Counted from the first letter of the stretch, positions 11,090 to 24,586 are shown. The stretch: DNA of 64,000 bases from Rachycentron canadum (GCA_038496675.1 CM076651.1:23402873-23466872); one strand, 5' to 3'. The notes: generated from the letters alone by a model not told the origin. A program made the numbers and translations.

Positions 11090-11290
11090 GCAGTTGTTCC
11101 CATTTACTGTAGCTTTCAGGGGTCTACACAAACAACAGGATTCAGATAATGTCAAGCTTCCAGCCACAGCACAGTGAACCTGACCTGATTGGATTTAAAG
11201 GACCTGTCTGCTGGTATCCTCTAGTTTCCTGTCAACAAATCCCATGGAGAGACCAGAACCAACACTGACTGTTTCCTATTAAGAGTATTT
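11090..11290 (+). repeat. Dispersed repeat D, plus copy
   Basis: Closely similar to the reverse complement of 22372-22566. Shared blocks include CCAGCCACAGC, AAAGGACCTGTCTGCTGGTA, TGTCAACAAATCCCATG and CCAACACTGACTG. Transposon class is unknown. Confidence 0.75.
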
Positions 11291-14149
11291 CCTGTGTAGC
11301 ACAGTCTGATGTATCCTATGTATCTGTCACAGAATGATTTGCTCATGTCAGCGTGTTGTTGAAGATCTGACCCATGAGTACCAGTAGTAGTCAAGGGTAA
11401 AGCTTAGGGCAAAATCTTTGAACTCAGCCTTAATTTTGATCTTGGCTACACACCTGTAAAGTTTTGTGACTTGTCATGGTTGTGATACTGTCAGACAGAC
11501 AAACAGACATGGCCCTCAAAACATCAAACATCCCTGCTACAGTAGTTATCTCCACAATCTCACACACACACACATACACATGGTGAAAACAATCTTAGTT
11601 GTGGTTGGTCAAAAATTTACAAGGAAAGAAATCTATGTCTGTGCAGATTTTTAACAGTGATAACATGCAAAAGACAGCTGTTGCTTCACAGATATGAACT
11701 GGGGGTGTGGGCATCTTTCCAAGCTTTCAGTTTTATTCAGACAGCCACAGTGATAGGGAGGCCAGAGGGTGGGCGACATACAGCAAAAGGCCACAGGTCA
11801 GTTTTAAACTCAGGCCGCTGCAGTTAGGACAAGGCCTTCGTGGTACGGACTATACCAGGTGAGCCACCAGGGCACCTCATTGATTATTGTTGTTGAGCAC
11901 CCCTCATCACAACTTGTACTTTATTGTGCATTGTGGTTTTGGCTGCAGTTGTTTTTTTTACTGCAAAAAACACTAATGTATAAACAAAGTGACATTTGCA
12001 TGACGAGACGACTGTTTTCCAGGGTTTGTTACAAGTGTTCTTAATATTTTTAATTTACCCAGAAAATGTGTTACTCTCTCACACAATCATTGTGAACAAA
12101 CAACACAGGACCACACAGACTTTGTCAAAGTTATTATTGTAGAATACTTTGATGTATTTTTTCTTTCATACAGACAAAAGGTGTTGGACTTAATTCCCAT
12201 TAAATTCTCTTAGATTTCCATACAGATTTAGTCTACAGTATACAGGTGTGTTCTTCCTCATATATAGATATTTATTCGCTTAAATAACAGGCAGGTAACT
12301 CTTTAATATATTCAATAGTCTTTATGTTTTTTTTATTTTTTTTTACTTTTTTTGGTCTTTTTTTCATTTCAGCACAATTAAGGCTGCATTTTCTGTCTGC
12401 AGAACAGCACTGCATTGTGCAAGAAGGGGGACCGTTCCACACACAATATTTACAACAGTATGTATAATGATTAATGTAAAACCTTAGTTTCCTCCCGTCA
12501 TAACATGGCAGTAAATACTTGGAGCAGATCTAAAAGTGCAGCCTAAACAATGCACAGGGCGCATTGCACTTCTGCAGTCTCTAGCTCTGTGTCGCCCTCC
12601 AGTTCTCCATCCTCCCTGGGTCCCCACATTGTCCAGTCCTTTAGATCATAATGAGGTACACCTGTATCTCCTATTCTCTATTTACACAGTGGTGTCTCTG
12701 GTCTTAAGAGACTTTTAAGCAGCTCCACGCCTCTGCACACTTCAGGGGCTGTTCAATGGACAGAAAACACAGCCCTCAGAATATGCTCAGGAGAATGTGC
12801 AACTGTCTTTTTCCATCAGTGGGAGCACCGGTGGAGAAAATCAATAATAATCATAATAATAATAATAATATACAAGCGCTTCCATTTTGTTGTTCCTCTC
12901 TTTACAAAAAGAAATAGGATTAAAAGAAGGAAACATCAAAAAAAAAAAAAAAAAGTGTAACAGGAACATAGTACCTGTAAATCAAAGATGCACATGTGCA
13001 CATTTGGGCGATCTGTACAGTAGTGGTGCAGTTGTACAATTTATAATTTTGATAAATATAATATATTCTTTTTCACATTGTGTTTTGCCTTCTGTGAAAC
13101 TGTCTCACAACATCATGATGTAACGTGGCTGGACGGATGGACAGAGATGGCTGGAACTGGACAGTCAAATTTACACCACTGTAGATTATCCCCCTTGTTG
13201 TTTGGTGTGTGTGTGTGTGTGTGTCTGTCTGTCTGTTTCTGTTTACCACAGAAAGTGATAAGAGAGCTGTGCTAAGAAATAGAATAGGTTAGAACAGGAT
13301 ATATGTGTATGTGTATTTGTGTGCGTGAGAAAGAGAGAGACAGCAGATGTGGAGAGATCATAGCACACAGTAGTGACAGTAGCCTAAATGATTTACCAAC
13401 ACATAAAGAGTGACATTAATGATACCAAATGCATGCTTCAAAACAGACAGACCAATACAATGTCACCACCTGCCTGCTCCGACAGGTCAGGTCAGGGCGG
13501 TAACGATGATGATGGGCATTCAAGACATAGTTCTGTACAGGAAAGGGTGTTCCCAGAGAGCCCTGCGCACATCCTGACACAGAACTAGCAGGACAGACAT
13601 GTTCTCTCGCTGTGGTTTGCATGTGTTACTGTCCCTGTTAGACAAGTGTTTCTAACCCTACGGCTGGGAACAGGCGTTGATATGGCAGTCTGTTGCATAT
13701 TGTCTGCCCTCAACTTTCTCTGGTGGTGAAGGGAAGCTTAACAAGGGATAATTGAGGGGGGGCAAGGGTGGGGATGGGAGAGGGAGAGAGAGGGATGGGG
13801 TCCAGGTTTGCATTGCATTGCAGTGACGTGAAGTCAGCGGTTCACCCACACCTAGTGCAACATGGGATACAGGAGGGCGCTCCCACACCCGGTCTGGAAT
13901 GTGATGCAGTCGTCTGGAATGTATGTCACATGGAACGTAGGAGCGGAGCTTGATGAGGTGATGGTGGGGTGTGATGTCACAAGCACAGCACCCGTTGTCG
14001 CAGGGGTAGCTATCCAAGCGTTTCCTGCGATTTTTCTTTGTCTTTTTTGTTGTTGTTGTTGTCGTTTTGGGTGTGCTCATGCAGTGCGCTACGTCCTTTT
14101 ACGCTGGACAGCTTCAACATAATACAGTATGTCTTAGAGCAGTCATTCA

Positions 14150-14300
14150 ACATTTTGGAAACACACCAACTTTCTTGCCAAAGGGTCAGATGAGAAGACC
14201 GATGCCACACTAATTTCTCCAATGTCAGCTCGTTTTCTTAGCTTAGCATAAGATTGGAAACAGCTTGGAAGCAGTTTAAGATTTAGAAAATCTAAATCAT
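14150..14300 (+). repeat. Dispersed repeat B, plus copy
   Basis: Contains TTCTTGCCAAAGGGTCAGA, TGAGAAGACCGATGCCACAC and CTTAGCATAAGATTGGAAAC. Related copies are at 18138-18290 (+), 27240-27420 (+) and about 36140-36262 and 46400-46500 (-). I remember this as a frequent teleost repeat. Confidence 0.6.
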
Positions 14301-14422
14301 GAACACGTTTCATAGGTTTCAAGCCAGTGTAGTGTAACTCAGGGTTTAACGAATGGGTGATCCACAGCATATAACAAGCACTTAACCATCAAAAACACTG
14401 CAAAGTTTCTTTAGAGCCAAAA

Positions 14423-14711
14423 TTAAAGTTATAACTTTAGGCTTAGGCTATACCCTGTCCCACCATCCAGCCTTGCAGGGTTTGGTTTCTCTTAATGTGT
14501 TTCTTGAAATCTACTATAGTTTTATTAGATTTCTCAGGAACCAGTCACCCAATTAACTCACTGGCCTGTTGTTACTAGAGTTCCAGAGAGAAGCCTGAGA
14601 AAGGAGATGTAAAACTACACTGAGATCGGTTTTGGTTCTTAAAACCACAAATATATCTTCTTAGAAATTTTAAATAAAACACCGGAAAAGTGTAACATAT
14701 GGGACCTTTAA
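14423..14711 (+). mobile_element. TTAA-flanked MITE, copy 1
   Basis: Shares CCAGCCTTGCAGG, GAAATCTACTATAG, TAAAACTACACTGAGAT and CTTAAAACCACAAATAT with the other copies. It ends ATATGGGACCTTTAA, with TTAA at 14708-14711. The left end is degraded. Confidence 0.65.
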
Positions 14712-15875
14712 TGTATGTAACCTCAACAGACAGTTGACAATGAATGGATGGATTAACCAGTTGACTTTTTGCTAAAATCACCACTTTATTATTAGAAGAG
14801 GAATCTTGCTGCTGTCGTGACAGTTTGTTACAGGGTCTTATGTTGTTCTACAGTTTAAACAAACAAGCTGTAACATGCTAATCACTGAGCTTTACAGCTA
14901 GCTCTCTCTCTGTTTCCCCCATTTCCTGTCTTTGTGCTCAGCTAAGCTCACCTACTCCTTCCTGTAGCATCCTAGTTAGTGTACATACATGACAGCGGGG
15001 CCAATCTTTTCATCTGAAAAAAGAAAATAGGCACATTTTCCAAAATGTCGAGCTGTCTCTTTAGGGTCTTCCAATGAACTTATTGTACATCATGATGATG
15101 GGGAACGCACAGTACAGGACACACACAGATAACACATAGGCTCTCATGCTCATACCTGGTAGAGCTGAGGGGGCTCTGGGCCTAAAGCTACAACTGAACA
15201 CTGACATTTAGACATGGGCCTGATCACTTGACTGGTTGATTTTTTTTGTCTGTAAAAAAGACAGAGCCAATGAAACAATGTCTTTATCCACCATGCTCAT
15301 TCAGAGGGCACTGATACACGATGAAAGCGACCCAACGGCACATGAGCAGGAGTGGAGTTTGAAGTGAGTGCACGTTAAGTCTTAAAGGGCCATCGCCTGT
15401 GCATTGTGTGTTTGACGGCATTTAAAGGGTTAATGCTTCACAAGCATTCAGCTTTTTCTCCAAGAAAAGCTGCCGCTCACACACACCCATACACCCAGCA
15501 ACGGAAAGACCAGAACGGAGGAACAGCATAAGAGAAGGTGATGGAACAGGAAACAGAAACGGAGTACGCCACCTGTGGGCGTGGCCCCAGATGACGCCAC
15601 AGATGTGATCCATACTTACTCCTTATATCATCAACACAGTAGGAAGCCTGAAATTCAGTTAGTGCTGTATGGGACAACTGTATGTAGACTTGTATAAAAT
15701 AAATCAATGTGAGACTGCACACACCATATCGTCTCCTATCAGAGCAGGATGGACAGTATTATACATAACTGGTCATGTGGACTAATGGGGCGCCATTTGG
15801 GCAGGTTGGGTTGGAGAAAGAACTATGGTGAACATGAAGAGTTCTGTGTTGTCGCTTCTCAAACATTCAAATTAT

Positions 15876-15935
15876 ATACATACATACATACATACATATA
15901 TATATATATATATGGGTGTGTGTATGTATGTATGT
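15876..15935. repeat. CATA/TA/TATG simple repeat
   Basis: Compound microsatellite of CATA, TA and TATG units in the presumed 3' UTR of atp2b3. Confidence 0.9.
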
Positions 15936-16964
15936 TTTTTCCCCCTTTAAATTGTTTTAGCAGTCATTCTATTTACTATTAGGTTTAAATGAACAGGATC
16001 TTTGTTTGCCATCTGTTTTTGTTGTGTTTTTGTTAGTTTTTTTTTTTTCAGAAGAGACAAGACAATACACATACACACATTGAAAGAGAGAGGAATGAAA
16101 GAAAAGAACATACATATATATATTTTTTCTTTTTTTAAAAAAAAAGCTCAATGTAAAAATTTTAGAGAGGGAGAAAATAAATAAATAGACCAATGTAAAA
16201 GAAGGAAATGAATGAGCACCATTATGCAGATAAATAAATGTATCAGAGGATGGAAATGACTAAAGTCTAGTTAAAGCCTTTTACTTATATCTCAAGCAAA
16301 GTAGTGTTTTTAAAGTGGCTGTAGATGATAGCCAGGTAAAGCCAATGGTGCCATGGCAGGTGGGTTGGGTGGGGGGGTAGGTGATGATGACAACACTAAT
16401 GATGAACACCAATAGAAACAGAGTGAGTCAGCCCCCATAGCCACATGGCCCTATTCTGCTGAAGCGTTGAGGGATGTTGTGTTTTGTTTTGTTTTTTTCT
16501 TTTTTTGGATGTCCGTCCCCCCTCCCTCCTTCCCCAACCCACCGTCATTCAGGACAACGCAGCGAGAGCAGGCCTGTGCGTATGTGTGACAAGTGTGCGT
16601 GAGGTCAGGTGGGACGAGGCGGACGGATTCTTCAGGGGAGGGTGATGGACTGCATGGTGGGTTCAAGGGTGGAGAGGGGCGGGCAAGTTGTTGTGTCAGT
16701 GGGTCAGACTAAGAGGGCTGGAACAGGGGCGAAGGGAGGGAAAGTTGCAATGTTCTCAGGGAGTTGTGAGTAGAAGTCTCCGGCCATTGTCCACTCCCTC
16801 CTGTACCTCCCTCGTCCTTCACTCCCTCCTGTCAGCTTGTTCTTGGGGAGCTTGGATGAAAATGTCATGTGTCCGTCCTCAGCCCTCTCTTCCGCTCCCC
16901 TTTCCTCCCCCTACCCAAGACTCCGGTCCCCTTCTCCTCTCCCCCCAACCCACGTTCAGCTCAG

Positions 16965-17894
16965 TTATAAGGAGGTCTCCATGCAGTACAGATGGGCCAG
17001 GTGAGGTGTTGAGGGTTTCACCAGCTTGTCCCTGCCATGATGGTTGTGGTGGTTGTGGTGGTGTTGGTGGCGGTGGCTCCGGTTGCTGGGAGCAACTGCA
17101 TTGGTGCTTTTGTTGTTGCCGTGGGTAACCGTTGAACTGATGCTGCTGCTGCTGCTGCTGTTGTTGTTGTTGTTTCGGTTGCACGGGGTCACCGGGAGGC
17201 TATACTGGCGATAGGGGCGGGTGGGGCGGGTGCGGGCCGGGGGCTGGGGCTGGGTGNNNNNNNNNNNNNNNNNNNNNNNNNNNNNNNNNNNNNNNNNNNN
17301 NNNNNNNNNNNNNNNNNNNNNNNNNNNNNNNNNNNNNNNNNNNNNNNNNNNNNNNNNNNNNNNNNNNNNNNNNNNNNNNNNNNNNNNNNNNNNNNNNNNN
17401 NNNNNNNNNNNNNNNNNNNNNNNNNNNNNNNNNNNNNNNNNNNNNNNNNNNNNNNNNNNNNNNNNNNNNNNNNNNNNNNNNNNNNNNNNNNNNNNNNNNN
17501 NNNNNNNNNNNNNNNNNNNNNNNNNNNNNNNNNNNNNNNNNNNNNNNNNNNNNNNNNNNNNNNNNNNNNNNNNNNNNNNNNNNNNNNNNNNNNNNNNNNN
17601 NNNNNNNNNNNNNNNNNNNNNNNNNNNNNNNNNNNNNNNNNNNNNGCGGGTGCGGGCCGGGGGCTGGGGCTGGGTGGGAGGGGGTGGCGGCTTTCGGAGG
17701 GCCGGGTGCAGGTGCTGGTATCTGCTGAGCTCTGATTCATCATCCACGTCAGTGTCGTCTATCAGAGGGATGTTATGGATGAGGTCGTTGATGAGGAACT
17801 CCGGGTGGGCCATGAAGTTGTGGATGGAGTTGCGGGATTCCGGTTTCTCCCGGCCCTCGTACAGCGAACTACGGAATGCTTTCACCACTCGCAT
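16965..17894 (-). CDS. atp2b3: atp2b3 last coding exon (b-type tail), interrupted by a gap
   Basis: Reads MRVVKAFRSSLYEGREKPES, then SIHNFMAHPEFLINDLIHNI and PLIDDTDVDDESEL as in other PMCAs. It then diverges: polyproline with TQPQPPARTR, five Asn, six Ser, and a His-rich stretch (HRHQHHHNHHNHH). It ends YCMETSL then TAA, keeping the PDZ class I ligand ETSL. The 389-base gap is in frame; if collapsed, the exon encodes 169 residues. Confidence 0.9.
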   Translation of the reverse strand: MRVVKAFRSSLYEGREKPESRNSIHNFMAHPEFLINDLIHNIPLIDDTDVDDESELSRYQHLHPALRKPPPPPTQPQPPARTRXXXXXXXXXXXXXXXXXXXXXXXXXXXXXXXXXXXXXXXXXXXXXXXXXXXXXXXXXXXXXXXXXXXXXXXXXXXXXXXXXXXXXXXXXXXXXXXXXXXXXXXXXXXXXXXXXXXXXXXXXXXXXXXXXXTQPQPPARTRPTRPYRQYSLPVTPCNRNNNNNSSSSSSISSTVTHGNNKSTNAVAPSNRSHRHQHHHNHHNHHGRDKLVKPSTPHLAHLYCMETSL

Positions 17895-20800
17895 CTGCCG
17901 AAAGGAAAGAAGATGAGAGAGAGAGAGAGAACACGGAGAAGACAGGAGAAAGTCAGACATAAGGAAAGGGAAAAAGACGAAAGGGAAACCCAGAGACAGA
18001 CTTGTGTCCTCCAGCAGACAAACAGAGTGACAGACAGATGGACACTCAGGGCCAGGTGGTCATTTTACACAAGATCAAGCTCATTTAATTGAGATAAAGG
18101 AATATTTTTGACAAATCATTTGATAAATACATTTAATTGCTTTCTTTGCTGAGTTAGATGAGAAGATTGATACCAGTTACCTTAATTTAGTATAAAGACT
18201 GGAAACAGGAGGAGACAGCAAACCTGACTGTCCAAAAGTAACAAAATCTGCCTCCTACCACCTCTAGAGGTCTATCATTTAAAGTTTTCTCTTACTTATT
18301 TAATCTGTTCAAAAATCAAAAGGTAAAAATTGACAAGTTTATCTTTTGCAGATGATTATGTGGTGCACTATTTCTTGGCTAATTGCATATTGAGTGGCTG
18401 AGTAGCTGTGGGTCTTGTTTTACATCTATTCAACATCAGTGTCAGTAGCCTGTGTTTGACATCTGTAAATTTCCTGGCATCCACACCCACTTTACACTGT
18501 GATTGGCCATGTGTTTAGAGGTGAAAGAGGTTTTAATTTGTTATACAGCTACAAGTGGAATTTTTCATGTGAAAAAACAGGTGCAACACTCTTCTCGGTG
18601 AGAACAAAAACATTTTTATAGCATTTCCTCTTCTCTGTGAGGAACCGTTTCTCACTCCACATCCCACTGTGTTCAGATCTGCTAATAACACTCTTGCCTT
18701 TTGACATGACTGGACTACACAGCGAACACAGTTCTCATGACGTGACGGTTGAAGGTGCCAGTAACTGGATTTTGTTACCTTTAGATGGTGCCATACTGTT
18801 TCTCCTCACTACCTGTTTTTATGCTAAGCTTAGTGAACTGGCTAACATCTAACTTTCAGTGTGGAAGCAGATAAATACTTATCTTTTCAAGTAACTAGCC
18901 AATCTAAACACCAGAGGTAAGGTTTTCAAACACAAATAAGATCAAAAGTTTAATCTTCACCTTAAGCACAAAGTGGGTCAATGATTTTTACCAGTTTCTT
19001 GAATGAAATGGTGATCAAGTGGTTTATTTAGGAAAGATCTGAATTTATCTAGAAAACATTTAGGACTTTGTTCAGACTGGATAATGTAAAAGTTTGAAAC
19101 ACATTTAAAGGCAAGGGTGTTCATAAGCTCACCCAAGTCACTTTCAGTCCACCTGACCCTGTCTGTGTCCAACAGACGAAAGTGAAAAAATAAACGCAAA
19201 GTGTTTTAAAATGAGTTGGCTAATGACATGTTTTTGTCAGTTCTCACACACCAGTCAGACCTCACAAGACGACAACATTCAGTAGCCACCAACACAAGGA
19301 CCACAGAAGCTTAACATCATACATACATGGTGTATATGTGTGTGTGTATAGCATCTGTGGGGAAACAGTCACACCTCAGCACGCTGGGTCACATGCATGC
19401 ACACACACAGATGAGGGTTGTTGTTAGGCACAAATGGAGAAGAAGCAGGAATGGCAAGTGTTAGTTTAATGTAGAATAAAATAAGAATTTGGCAAGAACC
19501 TATAGCAGTGACCACACACACACACACACACACACGCACACACACACACACACACATGCAGGCAGGAGCAGCATGACTGGGTTGTTTCCAAATTGTGCAG
19601 TTTGGAGGTGGACGTCTGCATGCATCTGACTATTGTCAATCATGAGTGCTGTTTGTTAAAGAGAGCTGCTTTATACACACAAACACATTGACAACTTGAC
19701 AGTGAGTCAGTCAGTCAGCATTTCTATGCACATACACGCTCTCTCTCACACACACACACACACACATGCACATGTGCAAAATATACCGCCATGCAGCAGT
19801 GAGAGAGGAGAGCAGAGTGATTGCTATGATGATGCTGATGCTGATGATGAAGTTGCTGCAGGATATTAAAAAAACAAGTCTTGCAAAACAGAAAGGTGAC
19901 ATCACAAAGAATCAGCGGGTCAGAAGAATATGTGATTGGTTGGATTACTAGAAACAGAAGTTGATTGGTTCAAAGGCCGGAGCAAAGCTCAGGCGTCAGC
20001 CCTGTCACACACAGAGAGGCAGCCAGGTCATGCTGAATCAGATCTTTGTCACGCTCCCCTTCTTTCTCATACACACACACATCAGAGTGAGGCCTATGAG
20101 TGTACTTCAAGGTGCATTATGCAGTGTGCGGTGCATGGTGTATGGGTGCGTAAACATTCCTTTGCCATGGCAGTGGTCCATGCACTCTTCCCCCCCACAA
20201 GCCCAAACAGAGGAAAAGAAGCAGCATGAGCTCAAAAGAAACAAGAGACAGTTCAATGCAAATATACTGACAGGCACAGGCAGGTAGAGCCCTACATAGA
20301 GACAGTTTGGCCCCATGAGATCAACAGAGAGGAAGCTTTATGTCAACTGCAACACCGTCTGGAGTCCAAACTGTGATTATGAGAGGTGGATGGTCGGGCA
20401 GCTGAATGGAGATCAGTGCTGCAGGTGGCCAAACTAGGAGGAGTCTCTATATATGACTCTGGCATATATGATAGACAGACAGACAGACAGACGTACAAAC
20501 AGACGGTCAAGCAGTAGGTTCAGTGCTTATCTGTTTTTCCAAAGAGCCTGTCAGACAGCAGAAAAACACCTCATGCAGACTGAGAAGGTTTCAGGATGTT
20601 ACTTTCTCACTTCATCAGCGCTTGGTTTGTTTTCATTTTGTCTCCGTGGAAAGAGTAAACTTTCGAGTATAGAATGCCCACAGTGTGACCAGAGAGGCCA
20701 GGAGATCAGGGCACTGCTGTGTTACTTATGTCTCTCACCCACACTTTCTCTCTCTCTCTTTCCCTCTCTCTCTCTCCCTGCCGCTCTTTCAGCATTGCTT

Positions 20801-23800
20801 GATGGAAAAACGATGATGGTTAAAAGTACGAGGAGGAAAAGAAGGTGCTGGAAGGTAGAGGCTGCTGTGTGCAAAACAACTGCTGATGAGAAGAACTGCA
20901 ACATAAATACAGGGAGAAGCTGTGAGGTAGATGGCTGGTTAATGGCTCCCGTTTCTCACTATGTGTCCGGACCCACCCTTCAACATGGGATGACTGAGTT
21001 CTAAGGTCAATGCATACCCTCCTCACGTCTCCCGCTCTTGTACCATTTTAACTGAGGCTGATCTTTTTTGAGAATATGAGAGCACTTCAGCAAAGACTTG
21101 AGGAGCTGAGGAGGATGTGGCCTAAATGTCCTACTCCTCTTCATCAGAGTAAACTCTCATATTCATCACTTATTCTCAACTTGTCTTTCTCATTGTAGTT
21201 GGCTGAAAGTGGTCCAGTCTGAAATGAAAACAAACTGGATCCATAGATCAGTTGTAAAGATCCAGAGGGATCACTAAGGTCCAAAATTGTTTAGGTGGAT
21301 GAAAGCATGAAGCTGAGGTGTCTAATTATATGAGTTTAATAATAACTCTATTTAAAAATATACATGTTTCTTTCCAGTATCCCTGGACACTTCTTTCACC
21401 CAGCGATGATAGATTTGGTTGTAGAGGTGTAAAAGTCAGGGAGGTTGATGGTGTTGATGTCACAACTCACACACAGCATATTGCAATGGTGTGTATGAGG
21501 GCTGGGTCCGCTTAGAAGGAATGACCCCGAAGATAACACAATCATTTGTAGTGGGCAATTGCTGCTGGAGGATTCCCACATTGGACAGAACTCATTTTGT
21601 GGTACTGCCACCAAACACCATATAAAGACCAAAACAAACAAGGTCTTACAGTTTCCTCAAACAGGAGAAAATTGATTTAGAATAGTTTTCAGTCAAAGAT
21701 TTTCTGTACTAGTGAGCAGCAGGATGGTCAAAATAATAATATAGTGTTTGAGCCACGTCAGTGTTGGCACATCCACCATTTTGGGACAAGCAACATATCT
21801 CAACAAATATCTACCAGCCATGACAGCATTGTTAGTATTGTCTTTGTGGGTCTGGATGTGTCATCACAGCAAAATGTGGTGCTGGACACACCCACTGCAG
21901 AAGGAGCCACAAGGACAGTTATGAGGATTTAAATGGACAGGTGGACTAGTACTCATGGGTCAGATTGTTGTGTTGTGTTGTGTGATCCCATGGATAAATG
22001 GTCTAGTGGGTGGATCTGAAATAGACAGACAATCTTCTCCTTATCTGGATGAATTTTTTTTTTCTTTTTTTTAAGATTAGAGGATTTATTCTTTCTATTT
22101 TTTTGCATTTTGCATCATTAGAGAGACACAGTAGAAAGATATGAAAACACAAGGGGTGAAGGGCAGGGACTCAGCCTCTACCAGGTAAACTATCAGGGCC
22201 TAACTCTACTGGCTGTTTGGCAGCCAGTAAAGTATTGCATTGTCACTCTGAGCAGTCATGATTCTAAGCATGTTAGCATGCTGACATAAGCATTTAGCTC
22301 AAAGCCTGCTGTGACTCACAGAGTTGCTATCAAGGCTATAAACTTTTAGCGTTATGAATAGTTTTTGGATGACGATAGGAAGCAGTCAGTGTTGGTCCTG
22401 GTCTCTTCATGGGATTTGTTGACAGTTAGAAAAAAACAGGATACCAGCAGACAGGTCCTTTAAACCCAGTCAGATCAGGTTCTGTGCGCTGTGGCTGGAA
22501 ACTTGACACTATTTAAATCCTGCTGTGTATATAAACCCTTAAAAGCTACAGCAACTGGACATGTTGTTTTACCACAGACTGCATCCGTACAACAGGAAGT
22601 GATTCAGGGAAGCAAAACCTTTACATTCCGTCCTTGTCAAATTAGCATTATGCTCTTCATCAGGAAGTGAACCACAAGAAGATGACTTGCAAGTACAAGT
22701 GGTGCTGTTGAGTAATAGATTTGGACGCAAATCCTTGAGATTAAGGATAAAGAATTGAAATTGCAGTCGTGGGGCGTGAACCCTAGTTCCACACACTGGC
22801 TGTAAATCCCTGTGTCCACATCTTTGTCATGTTGCCTGTCTTTTCTACCAGGCAGTCAATCCTGGAGCAATGCTCTGCTCTGAGTAATGATGTAATACAT
22901 TTTATTACAATGTGATGGAGAGGATTTAAATAACTGGTAACTCCTAGTGTCTGTGAAGAGAATGTCAATAAAAGCGAGGTGTCAGCAGCACCAACATGGG
23001 CCTCTCTGTGTCTACACCTAGAGGTGATGGAGCAAGGTGGGGAGGAAGGCAGCGTGGAATGGAAGGAGGGTAGGATGGACTTGAGGGAGCAAGGAAGGTA
23101 AGGAGAAGCAACTGAGAAGACGGATGAGACAATCAAATGAAGAAACAAGCACAACCGCACGCATGCACCCACGCATACATACAAGCACAGACGCACACAC
23201 TCGCACACTGACAGAGAAACACACAGAGGTCAAACAACAGCTCTTGGATGTGTCAGCAAATGCACACACGTGAGCACACTTGCAAACAGGCACACACAGA
23301 ACTGACATACAGAGAAATCAAGAGAAAACATGAGGGGTGGATGCTACTCTAGTAAGGAGATGGGAGGATGACAAAAAGGGATGAGGTAAAAGACAAATCA
23401 AGAAATAAAAAAAGAGAAAAATAGAAATAAAATGAAGAGAAACTCACTAAAGAAATCTTATCAGTATGCTACAGAAGTGCCTGTATTTAGATCTGGTAAA
23501 ATCTAAATACCTCTACAAAAGAATAACTCTACTTATGAAGAACAATTAGAACACATCTCCCAGAAAATCACTGCAAACAGGGAACCTGTAATATCTCATA
23601 AAATATAGAAGAAAGAGGAGAGAACTGTGATGGAGAGAGGCAGAGGAAAAAACAGACTGGACAGAGAGAAAAATCAGGACTTTTTGGAGACATCGGGGGG
23701 GGCAAAAAACTTGTGACGTCAGAGCTGGAAATACTGTTACAGAAATAACCAGGTGACAACAGTTGCAACACCGAACAGAAGAAGGAGAGAAAAAGCAAGA

Positions 23801-24586
23801 GCAGTAGAAGAGGAAACTTTTTGAAACTGAAGTCTTGGAAACAGCAGTGTGTTATGGGGCTTTTATACTCGAAGGTTTACAGTTTAGAGAATTGCAAAAG
23901 CCATATGAAAGCCATTTGATCATGAGTATGAATTCTATGGCAGTGAAATCTAATCGCAGCATCACAGTATCACAGAATTGTTACAGCAAAGTTTTCTTGG
24001 GTTTTAGACAAAAGAAATGACACCACTTCTTCAGATTAGAGATGTTTACAGTCGGGGTCGACCACAGTAACCACGCTTGACCTCATTCACAGACAGGAAA
24101 TAACACATGGTGCAGGAGGATCTGCCATTCACTCTCTGAACTTTCAGACATGTCCTCGACTTGTCAGAAAACATCAACTCTTTCACTGCTTAAATGTATT
24201 CTTTTAAACACAAATCACTGTGTTTTCTTCTCAATGATGCTGCTCCATTTCTGTCAGGACGCCTCAGACAGAGAGAGGACAGCAAATCACCTCCTGCACC
24301 CACCAACACTCAACAACAAAACAGATTCTGGACTGGGACCGGGACTGGGTTTGAACCAGGCCAGATCAGACCAGAACTATACAGCTGATCAGGACTGGGT
24401 GCTGTTTGAAAAGGGTAGAATAAGAGAAAAGAAGAGAGGAGACATTGCACACACACGAGCAGCGAGCGAGCCGGAGGGGACACAACCATAGAGAGTAAAA
24501 ATACTGCAGTCCACGTGCCGTGCAGCAGAGTGTTCGTGTCATGAATGGGTGTGTGTGAGAGAGAGAAGGTGACTGCAAGTGCGTGC

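Larger units (their letters stand above)
7421..12260. other. Intergenic between the convergent genes crebzf and atp2b3
   Basis: No exon-like coding segment is recognised on either strand. The longest open frame (7771-8106, plus) has no family resemblance I can name. The stretch holds a perfect hairpin (9697-9735), a TTTATATAGCGCC repeat (9950-10310) and one arm of an inverted pair of a dispersed repeat (11090-11290). The downstream end of the atp2b3 3' UTR may reach into it. Confidence 0.6.
12271..16964 (-). other. atp2b3: Presumed long 3' UTR of atp2b3
   Basis: Sequence directly downstream of the atp2b3 stop, with no gene of its own recognised. Candidate minus-strand AATAAA signals read as TTTATT at 12271-12276 and 12332-12337, next to T/A-rich tracts. 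Mammalian ATP2B mRNAs have kilobase-long 3' UTRs. The interval also carries a MITE (about 14423-14711), a fish repeat (14150-14300) and simple repeats, so the true end could lie anywhere inside it. Confidence 0.35.

Noticed and set aside
16688..17128. 146-residue open frame, plus strand
   Set aside because: Antisense to the pump's last exon and adjoining 3' UTR; its Gly/Cys-rich end is the reverse of the His/Asn codons.
20453..21004. 183-residue open frame, plus strand
   Set aside because: Lies in an atp2b3 intron; composition is dominated by CT-rich simple sequence, no domain or conserved motif, no good start context.
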